Shown here piece after piece: positions 26,088 through 33,922 of a stretch of 64,000 bases of DNA. The translations under genes and the position numbers were made by a program. Source of the DNA: CAWKOH01 sp963851245 (GTDB taxonomy: Bacteria > Actinomycetota > Acidimicrobiia > Acidimicrobiales > Palsa-688). The notes under the pieces were generated by a model, which worked only from the letters and a program-made list of their open reading frames with translations, was not told the DNA's origin and did no database searches. Every line of letters begins with the position of its first letter. The stretch's first letter is position 1. The stretch is taken from assembly GCA_963851245.1 (NCBI GenBank), contig CAWKOH010000012.1, positions 1 through 64,000 on the forward strand. Direction: 5' to 3'.

Positions 26088-28268
26088 ATGCTCGGACGTC
26101 TCGCCATCGCTTGCTTCCGCCACCGCCGTCGTGTCCTCCTGGCTTGGCTCGCTCTGGTAGTGGCCGCCCTGACCATGGGGCCGGGCCTGGCCGGGCGGTG
26201 GTCTCACAGCAGCCGCCTGCCCGGCACCGACTCGCAAGCCGCCCAGGACGTGTTGGCGGACCGGTTCCCCTCCCAAGCCGGAGAAGGCGACGCCGCCGTG
26301 TTCGCCGGAATCGCCGGCCATCGCGGAACCGCCGGCGCTTTCCTCGCAGAGCTGCGTCGCCAGCCCGGGGTGACCAGCGTTGGATCGCTTCAACTGGCCC
26401 CGCACGGTGACGTCGCCATCGCTCCGTTCACACTCGCCGATGGCCCGGGCGCCCATCCCGCCCAGGCTGCCGTCGCCATCGAGCACCTGGCCCGCCCAGC
26501 CGGCCTTACCGTGGCCTTCAGCGGGGACTCCTTTACACCCTCGAGCGCCCCGAGCAGCGAGGTCATCGGGGTGGTGGCGGCCCTGATAGTGCTGCTCGTC
26601 GTGTTCGGTTCGGTCCTGGCTGCCGGCCTTCCTGTGGTTGTCGCCCTGGCCGGTATAGGACTCGCCATCCCGCTGATCGGAATTGCCGCCCACGGCGTGC
26701 CGACCCCCGACTTCACAGACCAGGTGGCCGCTCTCATCGGTATCGGTGTCGGGATCGACTACACCCTGCTTGTAGTCACCCGCTACCGGGTCGCCCTTAT
26801 CCGCCACGGCCAGGAGGAAGTAGCGGTGGCAGAGGCCCTTTCCACCGCGGGCCGATCGGTGATCCTCGCCGGTTCCACCGTGGTGGTCTCACTCATGGGC
26901 CTGTTCTTGATGGACGTGTCCACCTTCGATGGCCTGGCCGTCGGGAGCGCCCTGGCCGTCCTGGTCATGGTCGCCGCGACCCTCACTCTTCTGCCTGCGC
27001 TACTCGGCTTCACGGGAGGCAGGATGTTCAGGCGGGCGCGGGCGCGGGGTAGCGCCTCCCGGTGGGGCTGGAACCGCTTCGGCGGTGCCGGCCGCTTAGC
27101 CAGGCTGGTCGTGCGGCGGCCCGTCGGTCTGGCATCGCTCGGTCTCATCGGCCTGCTGGTGCTCGCCGCACCGGCCTTGCGGCTTCAACTCGGCACGGCC
27201 GACGCCGGAACCGATCCGCCCGGCAGCACTACACGGCAGGCCTATGACCTGGCGGTTCAAGGCTTCGGCCCCGGTTCGGTGGCGCCCATCATCGTGGTCG
27301 CCCAGGAGCCGCCCGCCCGCCTGGCATCGTTAGTCGCGCCCAGCGGGGTCCGCTCCATGTCTGTGCTGGAATCGGCGCTGCGAGAAGCACCCGGTGTCAC
27401 CGCCGTCTCCACCCCGCGATTCGACGCATCCGCCACCGCCGCCGTGGTGCAGGTGACCCCGGCATGGGGCCCGGCGGATCGCCACACCGCCGCCCTCATT
27501 GACAGGTTGCGACACGAAACCCTGCCCGCCGTCGAGCGCCAAACCGGTCTGACCAGCCACGTGGGAGGAGAGACCGCCGGCAACGCCGATTTCGCCTCGG
27601 TCACGGCGACGCGCCTACCACTTCTTCTCGCGGGGGTGCTCACCCTGAGCTTCCTCCTTCTGCTCATCGGGTTCCGCTCGGTCCCCGTTGCAGCCCAGGC
27701 CATTCTTCTGAACCTTCTGTCCGTCGGCGCGGCCTACGGGATCGTGGTCGCCGTCTTCCAGTGGGGGTGGGGAGTCGGATTGACGGGGGCTAGTGCCGCC
27801 CCGGTGGCACCGTGGATCCCGACCATGCTTTTCGCCATCACGTTCGGCTTGTCGATGGACTACGAAGTCTTCGTCATCGGGGCCATACGAGACGTGCGCC
27901 CCTCTCATGAGGACGACAGGGAGGCGGTAGCCAACGGTCTGGCTTCCACTGCGGGGGTCATCAGCGCGGCGGCCTTGATCATGGCCCTGGTGTTCGGCAG
28001 CTTCGTTACGTCGAACGGCCTCGATCTCAAGGTCATCGGCATCGGGTTGGCCGCTGCGGTCGTGGTGGATGCCACGCTCATACGGCTGATGGTGGTGCCC
28101 GCGACCATGGCGATCCTCGGGCCGGCCGCCTGGTGGTGCCCTGACTGGCTGAACCGGCTGATGCGGCGGGCGCCGGGCCAGGGAGCCAACGGACCCACCA
28201 AGTACGCTGAACTCGAACCGACCACGGAGGAGCCGGTGCCGGTGCCCGCTCTCAGCACGCCCAGGTGA
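26088..28268 (+). CDS. MMPL family transporter
   Basis: The 726-residue protein has the RND/MMPL pattern: twelve transmembrane segments in two halves, each with a large extracytoplasmic loop. The conserved proton-relay segments are visible: IGIGVGIDYTLLVVTRYR in the first half and TFGLSMDYEVFVIGAIRD in the second. Actinobacterial MMPL proteins export lipids or drugs. A strong ribosome binding site (GAAGGAG) precedes the ATG at 26088. It lies 233 bases behind the kinase-regulator pair on the same strand, which suggests that the pair senses an envelope stress or a compound and controls this exporter. Confidence 0.93.
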   Translation: MLGRLAIACFRHRRRVLLAWLALVVAALTMGPGLAGRWSHSSRLPGTDSQAAQDVLADRFPSQAGEGDAAVFAGIAGHRGTAGAFLAELRRQPGVTSVGSLQLAPHGDVAIAPFTLADGPGAHPAQAAVAIEHLARPAGLTVAFSGDSFTPSSAPSSEVIGVVAALIVLLVVFGSVLAAGLPVVVALAGIGLAIPLIGIAAHGVPTPDFTDQVAALIGIGVGIDYTLLVVTRYRVALIRHGQEEVAVAEALSTAGRSVILAGSTVVVSLMGLFLMDVSTFDGLAVGSALAVLVMVAATLTLLPALLGFTGGRMFRRARARGSASRWGWNRFGGAGRLARLVVRRPVGLASLGLIGLLVLAAPALRLQLGTADAGTDPPGSTTRQAYDLAVQGFGPGSVAPIIVVAQEPPARLASLVAPSGVRSMSVLESALREAPGVTAVSTPRFDASATAAVVQVTPAWGPADRHTAALIDRLRHETLPAVERQTGLTSHVGGETAGNADFASVTATRLPLLLAGVLTLSFLLLLIGFRSVPVAAQAILLNLLSVGAAYGIVVAVFQWGWGVGLTGASAAPVAPWIPTMLFAITFGLSMDYEVFVIGAIRDVRPSHEDDREAVANGLASTAGVISAAALIMALVFGSFVTSNGLDLKVIGIGLAAAVVVDATLIRLMVVPATMAILGPAAWWCPDWLNRLMRRAPGQGANGPTKYAELEPTTEEPVPVPALSTPR

Positions 28269-28349
28269 CGGATCCGCTGAAGGGATCGAGCAGGCCGGCC
28301 ACGAGCGTTTTGCGCACGCCGCGGCGCTGGGCTGTCAGACTGGCGGCAG

Positions 28350-29153
28350 ATGGTTCTGCTTGCTGCTGACTGGGCGACGGTCTCCTCCCTGGCTACGGGT
28401 TTCGGCACCCTGGTCCTGGCCATCGCCACCTTCGCAGCCGTGCGCTCCTCCAACCGGTCGGCGCGAATCGCCGAGGCCGCCCTCCAGGAGCAGCGGCGGC
28501 CTCTATTGGGGGCTTCCCGCCTGGAGGACCCGAAGCAGAAGATCATGTTCCTGGAGGGGTATTGGGTGAGCGCCGAGGGAGGCCGGGCTGCCGTAGAGCA
28601 TGTCGACGGCATCGTGTACTTGGCCATCAGCCTGCGAAATGTCGGCAGCGGTATTGCGGTCTGTCAGGGTTGGGCGGTCCGAGCCGAACCGAGCCCCTCG
28701 GGCCGCTTCCCGACCCCCACCCCACTGGAGGACTTTCACATCCAGTCGCGAGACCTCTATGTTCCGAGCGGCGACATCGGGATGTGGCAAGGTGCCCTAC
28801 GCAACCCTGACGATCCGGTACGCGCCGGAGTCATCGATGCCATCGAGTCCAGCCGGCCGATCACGGTGGAGTTGCTCTACACCGACCTGATCGGCCGCCA
28901 ACGGACGATCTCCCGCTTTGGTCTCACCCCCGCTCGCGATATGTGGCTGGCCAGTCTTAACCGGCATTGGTATCTCGACTGGGAGGGGCCCCGGCCGGAG
29001 AACGTCACCCTGGCCGCCGCCGAGGCGGTGCTTCGAGATCAGGAGGCTGCCGTGGAGAGGAGAGCGGCGGCGGAGAACGAAGGAAACAGCACCGTGCGCG
29101 GCCCCGGTTCCAGGGAGAGCGGTCGCTCCGAGACCGAGCCGGCCGAGGCCTAG
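28350..29153 (+). CDS. Conserved hypothetical protein with one N-terminal membrane helix
   Basis: The 267-residue product begins with a hydrophobic helix (ATVSSLATGFGTLVLAIATFAAV, about 9-31), followed by SSNRSARIAEAALQEQRRPLL, a pattern seen in many small membrane-anchored proteins of unknown function. The remainder has beta-rich segments (IVYLAISLRNVGSGIAVCQGWAV; PITVELLYTDLIGRQRTISRF) and a charged, low-complexity C-terminal tail. It is probably a cytoplasmic domain tethered to the membrane. No catalytic motif is visible. The next 270 bases hold no gene I recognise. Confidence 0.7.
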   Translation: MVLLAADWATVSSLATGFGTLVLAIATFAAVRSSNRSARIAEAALQEQRRPLLGASRLEDPKQKIMFLEGYWVSAEGGRAAVEHVDGIVYLAISLRNVGSGIAVCQGWAVRAEPSPSGRFPTPTPLEDFHIQSRDLYVPSGDIGMWQGALRNPDDPVRAGVIDAIESSRPITVELLYTDLIGRQRTISRFGLTPARDMWLASLNRHWYLDWEGPRPENVTLAAAEAVLRDQEAAVERRAAAENEGNSTVRGPGSRESGRSETEPAEA

Positions 29154-29424
29154 ACCGAGTGGTTGGCCGGGTGAAGCGCCGCGGTGTCACTTTGCCCCGG
29201 TCGTTAACCACATGACATTCCACACGAGGCCCACAGGAGACCGCATGGACAAGCGGCGGACCTCCATTTCCTTCGCCCGAGCTCTGGTCGTCCGGATACA
29301 GCGGCCAGACCTACATCGTCGCTTATCTGAACACGGCCAAATGAACCCCGGTTCGGGGTCACGATGAGGGGCCGTCGCTCGGCCATTAAGGTCACCCTCG
29401 GCGCGCCCTCAGCTAAAGCGTCTG

Positions 29425-30183
29425 TCACGGGATCGACTCCGGACGTGTGTTGCCTTTCAGCATTTCCTCGATGCGGGCCAGCCGCTCGGCCAGGTCGGCC
29501 AGGGTGACCTCGTTCGGGTTCGGCGCCGCTTGGGCGCCCGCCGCCCGCCGTCTGGCTGCCTGCTCCACGAACGACGAGGCGACCTGGGCCGTCACCACCG
29601 CCAGGGTCAGGATCCCGGTGGCCATGATGAACAGGGCCGCGGCCCGTCCCGGGAAGGTCACGGGGTAGTAGTCCCCGTAGCCCACCGTGGTTACCGTCAC
29701 CATCGCCCACCACAGCGACTCGCCGATGGTGTGTATGTTGCTTCCGGACGCGTGGCGTTCGTAGAAGTACACGGCGACGGCCGCGTTTACCACCAGGAGC
29801 AGAGCCGCCAGCAAGAAGCGCTCCAGGTGGCCCCGCCGGAACATGGCGCGGACGAGCCGGATGCTGAACACCACCCGCAAGGGCGGTATCACGACCACCA
29901 CCAGGCTCGTCCAGTGGGTCCTGACGTAGTACCAGGAACGACCCGAGAGTCTGGCCCGGATGTAAAGATCGAGCGCATAGGTTGCCGACAACGTGAGGCG
30001 GGCCGCGTAGGCCTCTCGCCACCAGGAGCCGAAGTCGTGGGGTGGCACCACCACGATCCAAAGCGTCATCAGGGCCAGCAGGTCGAGCGGCGTCTGCGTC
30101 CGGTCCAGATACGAGGCCAGCCGTCGTGAACGAAAATCCGGGTCGACCGGCCGGTCCTCAATACCGTCGGTTGTTTCAGCCAT
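29425..30183 (-). CDS. Six-transmembrane potassium channel protein
   Basis: The selectivity filter TVTTVGYGDYYPV is preceded by a pore helix (ESLWWAMV) and lies between the fifth and sixth of about six hydrophobic segments. A basic stretch in the fourth segment (LRVVFSIRLVRAMFRRGHLERF) resembles a voltage-sensor S4 helix. The C-terminus is a short coiled coil (EVTLADLAERLARIEEMLKG), which would promote tetramers; no RCK/TrkA domain is present. I use the ATG at 30183 (MAETTDG), giving 252 residues. It is divergent from a second channel gene at 30434. Confidence 0.9.
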   Translation of the reverse strand: MAETTDGIEDRPVDPDFRSRRLASYLDRTQTPLDLLALMTLWIVVVPPHDFGSWWREAYAARLTLSATYALDLYIRARLSGRSWYYVRTHWTSLVVVVIPPLRVVFSIRLVRAMFRRGHLERFLLAALLLVVNAAVAVYFYERHASGSNIHTIGESLWWAMVTVTTVGYGDYYPVTFPGRAAALFIMATGILTLAVVTAQVASSFVEQAARRRAAGAQAAPNPNEVTLADLAERLARIEEMLKGNTRPESIP

Positions 30184-30433
30184 TCCCAGAGTGTGGCAGC
30201 GCCCCGAGGGATTCGGCCGGCCCGCAGTAGTATCCGGGCCACCGGTTCCGGTCAGGGGGGACCGTGGCCACAAGTCTGGGGGTCGGCGTGGCGAGCGAGA
30301 TCCGCCTCCCGGGGCCGTGGACTCCCGCCTGCGGCCGGCGGAGAGACGAGGAGCAGGAGCGAATGCTGCAGGCCCCCGTCGATGCCGTGGCCTGAGCCAC
30401 CGCAACCTACGCGGGCGACCGGGCGCTTGTACG

Positions 30434-31271
30434 GTGGTTGGCGGTTTGACCAGCCAGAGCCAGGCCCAAGGGGCCCTCGACCCTAGACCGGACGGCGTCA
30501 CGCGCCGCGCCCTGCTTCGGCAGGCGGCCCGGGCCCCTGATAGCTATGCCCTGCTCCTCATCCTCCTCCTCGTCGACTACGTGATCCTGTCGATCGGCTG
30601 GACCGGTGCGTGGGCATTGGTCGTGACCACGATGTTCATAGGCTTCACTGCCCTCCTGGCTTTTCACACCTCCCGAGTGGGTGGCCGTGTGTTCAAAGCT
30701 GTGGTGGTATCGGTCGGCCTCGCGCTCGGTGGCCTCGATCACGGCGGCGGTGAACGCCAACGATCAGGCCCAGGGCGTGGCGTTCATCATCATGGCCCTC
30801 CTCGTCGTGACCTGCCCGGTTGCCATCCTGTCGCGAATCATCCACCACAGGCGAGTCACCCTGGAGACGCTTCTCGGCGCCATCTGCGTGTACGTGCTCA
30901 TCGGACTCCTGTTCGCTTACATAGATATCGCCTATCAACTCCTGGGCGGCACCTCTTACTTCGCTCAGTCGGGCCATCACAGCCCGTCGGACTTCGTCTA
31001 CTTCAGCTTCATCACCATGACCACCGTGGGCTACGGCGACCTCTCGCCGGCCAACGGTCTTCCCAGGACTACAGCCGTGCTCGAGGCCCTGACGGGACAG
31101 GTGTTTCTCGTAGTACTCGTTTCGCGGCTGGTGGCCATGTACACGCCCGTGCCTGGGGCCACGCGCCGGGCCAGGATGCGCGCTCGCTTGGAGGGCGGCG
31201 CTTCTGCCGCGGACGACGACGAGGCCGAACCGGATGAGCCGGGGACCGAGGCGGAGGGGGCGGATCCGTGA
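30434..31271 (+). CDS. Second ion channel protein with K+ filter, one frameshift
   Basis: The N-terminal frame gives two to three membrane helices (SYALLLILLLVDYVILSIGW, TGAWALVVTTMFIGFTALLAF, then VFKAVVVSVGLA). At about 30722 the reading moves to the next frame, which gives SITAAVNANDQAQGVAFIIMALLVV, further helices, the pore SDFVYFSFITMTTVGYGDLSP and a last helix. The acidic C-terminal tail (DDDEAEPDEPGTEAEGADP) is not a known domain. Restored, the protein has about 278 residues. The start (GTG 30434, or TTG 30446) is uncertain. Its stop overlaps the next gene (GTGA), so the two are coupled. Confidence 0.8.
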
Positions 31272-32275
31272 GCGATGGAGAGGCTCTGCCGGATACCGAC
31301 GGCGGTAGCTCCCTGGACCCTGGGCCCAAGGGCAAGTTACGCCTGGGACGGGGAGCGCTGATCCGGCAGGTTCGCCAGCTGATCCGTGCCATAAACGATG
31401 GAGACGACGCAACCGTGGAGGCGGCGGTCCTCCAGCTGAGCCAGTCGCGGCGGTATTTGGCTCCCTTGGCTTTCGCGGTCGGGGCCTTCGCGATGCTGTT
31501 CCAGGGTCTCAAGCTGGTTTTCTCCGAGTGGCGCTTGACCATCGTGCAGATTCTGCCTGCCATGTGGATCTGGGCCGCCATGCTCGATCTGAAGGTGCAC
31601 GTGCTGAAGGGCAAGGAATTCAATATCTGGCGCGGTCCGCTGGCGATCGTGCTCGTTCTCGCCATCGCGTTGGTGAGCGTGGCCGCCTTCTACCTGAACT
31701 CGGTCTTTGCCTTCGCGCTCACCGACTCTGGGCGACCGGACCTTCGCTCCGCCTTCGTCCGGGCTCGCGGCCACTTCGGGGTTGTCGCCACGCTGGGCTT
31801 CAGCGTCGGACTGGCTCTCGGCTTTTCGGCCATAGTGGTGCCGCGCTGGGGGTTGCGGTGGTTCGCGCTGTCGATGGGAATCGTCATAGGAGTGATGATG
31901 CTCACCTACGTGACCGTGCCGTCCCGTCTGGTCGGCCTCAAGTCCAGCTTCTCGGGCCGTGACAAGCTCGCCGCGTCCGTGGTAGCGGGGGCGTTTGGGG
32001 CAGTGATATGCGCACCCGCGTACGTGATCGGGCGCGTCGGCGTCCTGTTGCTCGGATCAAAGGTTGTGATCGTCTTTGCTCTCGGGGTCGCGATGCTCTC
32101 GGTGGGGCTGGCGCTCCAGGCCGGCGCCACCGGGGCCGTCAAGGCCATAAAGATGAGCGCCAAGCTGGTCGCCGGCAATCCTCCGGCCGGCGCCTCGGTC
32201 TCCGGGGCCCCCACCGCTGCAACTTCTGTTACGGCGCCGGAAGTAGCCGACGTCGAGCCTTCGGCGGGGGTTTAA
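31268..32275 (+). CDS. Multi-pass membrane protein of unknown function
   Basis: The 335-residue protein has a charged N-terminal domain of about 60 residues with a helical RGALIRQVRQLIRAINDGD segment, then six or seven hydrophobic helices (about 66-85, 94-110, 124-150, 170-190, 195-215, 235-255, 262-282) and a Thr/Ala/Pro-rich tail. The second and third helices flank KVHVLKGKEFNIWRGP. I recognise no family. Coupling to the upstream channel gene suggests a related role in ion or envelope homeostasis; this is inference from position only. Confidence 0.7.
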   Translation: MSDGEALPDTDGGSSLDPGPKGKLRLGRGALIRQVRQLIRAINDGDDATVEAAVLQLSQSRRYLAPLAFAVGAFAMLFQGLKLVFSEWRLTIVQILPAMWIWAAMLDLKVHVLKGKEFNIWRGPLAIVLVLAIALVSVAAFYLNSVFAFALTDSGRPDLRSAFVRARGHFGVVATLGFSVGLALGFSAIVVPRWGLRWFALSMGIVIGVMMLTYVTVPSRLVGLKSSFSGRDKLAASVVAGAFGAVICAPAYVIGRVGVLLLGSKVVIVFALGVAMLSVGLALQAGATGAVKAIKMSAKLVAGNPPAGASVSGAPTAATSVTAPEVADVEPSAGV

Positions 32276-32309
32276 GGGGCGCCTGGGCGCCAGGGTCAAT
32301 CCCGGCGAG

Positions 32310-32549
32310 TCAGTCAGGAGGGCGCGGGGCCGGGAGCCCGGACAGATAGACGACCCGATGGGCGATGTTGACGGCGTGATCTCCGAGTCGTTCGTAGAAG
32401 CGGGCCACGAGGGTCATGTCCATGGCCACCGCAAGGCTGAGGGCATGGGTGGCCGCTTCGAGATCCTCCGTCACCAGCGCGAACAGATGGATGATCTTCG
32501 ATTCGATAGCTTCCAGCTGGCGGTGAAAGTTGACGCGAAGCTCGATCAC
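32310..32549 (-). pseudogene. phoU: Miniature PhoU: N- and C-terminal parts joined, middle missing
   Basis: PhoU normally has about 215 residues in two three-helix repeats and represses the phosphate regulon with PstSCAB and PhoR. This 79-residue frame starts with the PhoU N-terminal helix (VIELRVNFHRQLEAIESKIIHLFALVTEDLEAATHAL) and goes directly into the last helices (ARFYERLGDHAVNIAHRVVYLSG), which carry the family signature E-R-x-x-D-H-x-x-N-I-A. About 135 residues are missing, in frame. The GTG at 32549 is the only start before an in-frame stop. It may be a remnant, or a single-bundle variant. The PstS remnant at 1420-1871 is the other phosphate-system fragment in the window. Confidence 0.7.
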
Positions 32550-32594
32550 TAGGGGGATCTACCCACCCACCGGCCGCTGACACGCGCCGGCATA

Positions 32595-32621
32595 GCCGAA
32601 ACTTAACCTTCCGGTTTCGGC
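32595..32621. promoter_or_regulatory. Inverted repeat between phoU remnant and dedA
   Basis: GCCGAAAC and GTTTCGGC form a perfect eight-base inverted repeat around 11 bases. It lies in the 114-base gap between divergent genes and could be an operator or a hairpin in the dedA leader. No T-run follows. Confidence 0.4.
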
Positions 32622-32663
32622 AGGTGGCTGTCGGTGGGCGGCCGTCTCCTTTAGGATTCGTCG

Positions 32664-33305
32664 GTGGTCGCGCTGCTCAACGTCACTAACTTCGTTTCAT
32701 CGTCGGGCTACGCCGCCATCTTCATACTGTCTGTCCTGCAGTCCTGCTGTATCCCGACCTCATCTGAGCTTACGTTTGGCTTCGCCGGTGTCCTCGCCTC
32801 AGAGGGCAAGTTGAGCCTGCTGCCCATCATCGTCGTTGGAGTCCTGGGCGAGGTGGTAGGCGCCTACATCGCCTGGTTCATCGGCCGGACCGGCGGTCGC
32901 GCCATCGTTGATCGCTACGGCCGGTATCTGCTACTGACCCACCATGATCTTGACCGGGCCGAGAACTGGTACCGCCGGCACGGGAACTGGGGAGTGTTCG
33001 GCGCCCGCCTACTGCCGGTGATCCGCAACTTCGCCGCCCTGCCGGCAGGCGTGGCCGAGGTGCCACTCTTGCGCTTCGGGCTGCTCACAGCCGCGGGGAG
33101 CGCCATATGGATCACCGCCATGACGCTTATCGGCTACGGACTCGGGTCGAGCTATCACAAGGTGATGAAGGGCTTCAGCGACGCCGGGTATCTGCTCGGA
33201 GCATTGGCGGCCATTGCCATCGTGGTATTTCTGGTCCATCGCTACCGGGCCTACAAGGCGGCTACCTCAGGCGAGGACCCCGTCAATCGTCGTCAGCAAC
33301 CTTGA
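32664..33305 (+). CDS. DedA family membrane protein
   Basis: DedA/VTT proteins are probable lipid scramblases or undecaprenyl-phosphate flippases. The 213-residue protein has re-entrant and transmembrane segments in the family order, the E in IPTSSELTFGFAGVLA, the GARLLPVIRNFAALPAGVAEVPLLRF signature (F/Y-x-R-x-x-P-x-x-R) and the GSAIWITAMTLIGYGLG helix. The start is GTG at 32664. Its 3' end overlaps the convergent HD-domain gene by 23 bases. Confidence 0.92.
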   Translation: MVALLNVTNFVSSSGYAAIFILSVLQSCCIPTSSELTFGFAGVLASEGKLSLLPIIVVGVLGEVVGAYIAWFIGRTGGRAIVDRYGRYLLLTHHDLDRAENWYRRHGNWGVFGARLLPVIRNFAALPAGVAEVPLLRFGLLTAAGSAIWITAMTLIGYGLGSSYHKVMKGFSDAGYLLGALAAIAIVVFLVHRYRAYKAATSGEDPVNRRQQP

Positions 33306-33840
33306 GCGCTTCGCCTAGCTGGGCGTCGATACTCCAGTCCTCGGGCGGCTGGTGATGTTCGCGGGCCCAGGCCACGGTCAAGGGCTCGCTGCCCGCCTCG
33401 AGGAGCAGGTCCGCGCCGACCTGGTCATGGCTGAGATACCTCCCGACCCGCCGGCGCCAACTTGCGTCGCTCTCCTCCGACCACCCCAGTAGCTTCTCCC
33501 GCCCGACAGCCATGCCGGCGAAAGTGACACCAGCGCGGGACCATGTGCCCAACCCCGACTCGATCTTGCCGACATCGTGTAGAAGGGCGGCCGCCACCAC
33601 ACTACGGGGCACGACTCCATCGGGCCCATCTCCGCCCAGCTCGGTGATCGTCCGCCGAGCCACCCCTACCGCATGGCGGCGGTCGGCCCCCGACATCTGG
33701 GTCCACAAGGACCATTCGCCGGGAAGCAACTGGCTTTGTACCCAGTTCTCGTCGGTAGCGGGAGGACCGAAGGGCAGCAGCGCTCCGAAGAACCGGCCGG
33801 ACAGGTGACCGATCGACCCGAACCCGTGGTTGGACGCCAT
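33283..33840 (-). CDS. HD-domain hydrolase
   Basis: The metal-binding HD signature is visible: the histidine in RRHAVGVARRTI, AALLHDVGKIESGLG with the His-Asp pair, and a later SHDQVGADLL plus AREHHQPPEDW. HD proteins of this size are phosphohydrolases, often acting on nucleotides. I choose the ATG at 33840 (MASNHG), giving 185 residues; 40 further codons upstream are open but overlap the divergent acyltransferase gene. Substrate is unknown. Confidence 0.85.
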   Translation of the reverse strand: MASNHGFGSIGHLSGRFFGALLPFGPPATDENWVQSQLLPGEWSLWTQMSGADRRHAVGVARRTITELGGDGPDGVVPRSVVAAALLHDVGKIESGLGTWSRAGVTFAGMAVGREKLLGWSEESDASWRRRVGRYLSHDQVGADLLLEAGSEPLTVAWAREHHQPPEDWSIDAQLGEALKVADDD

Positions 33841-33922
33841 AGCGACGCCGATGGTACCGGCCCGGGCGACGGGATCGGGGATCCTCCGATCGCAGGACCC
33901 CTCGGCGGTACCGTTGAGCCCG

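Noticed and set aside
29154..29424. Possible C-terminal gene scrap (ELWSSGYSGQTYIVAYLNTAK near 29280-29344)
   Set aside because: Only about 20 codons resemble protein sequence and no family could be assigned.
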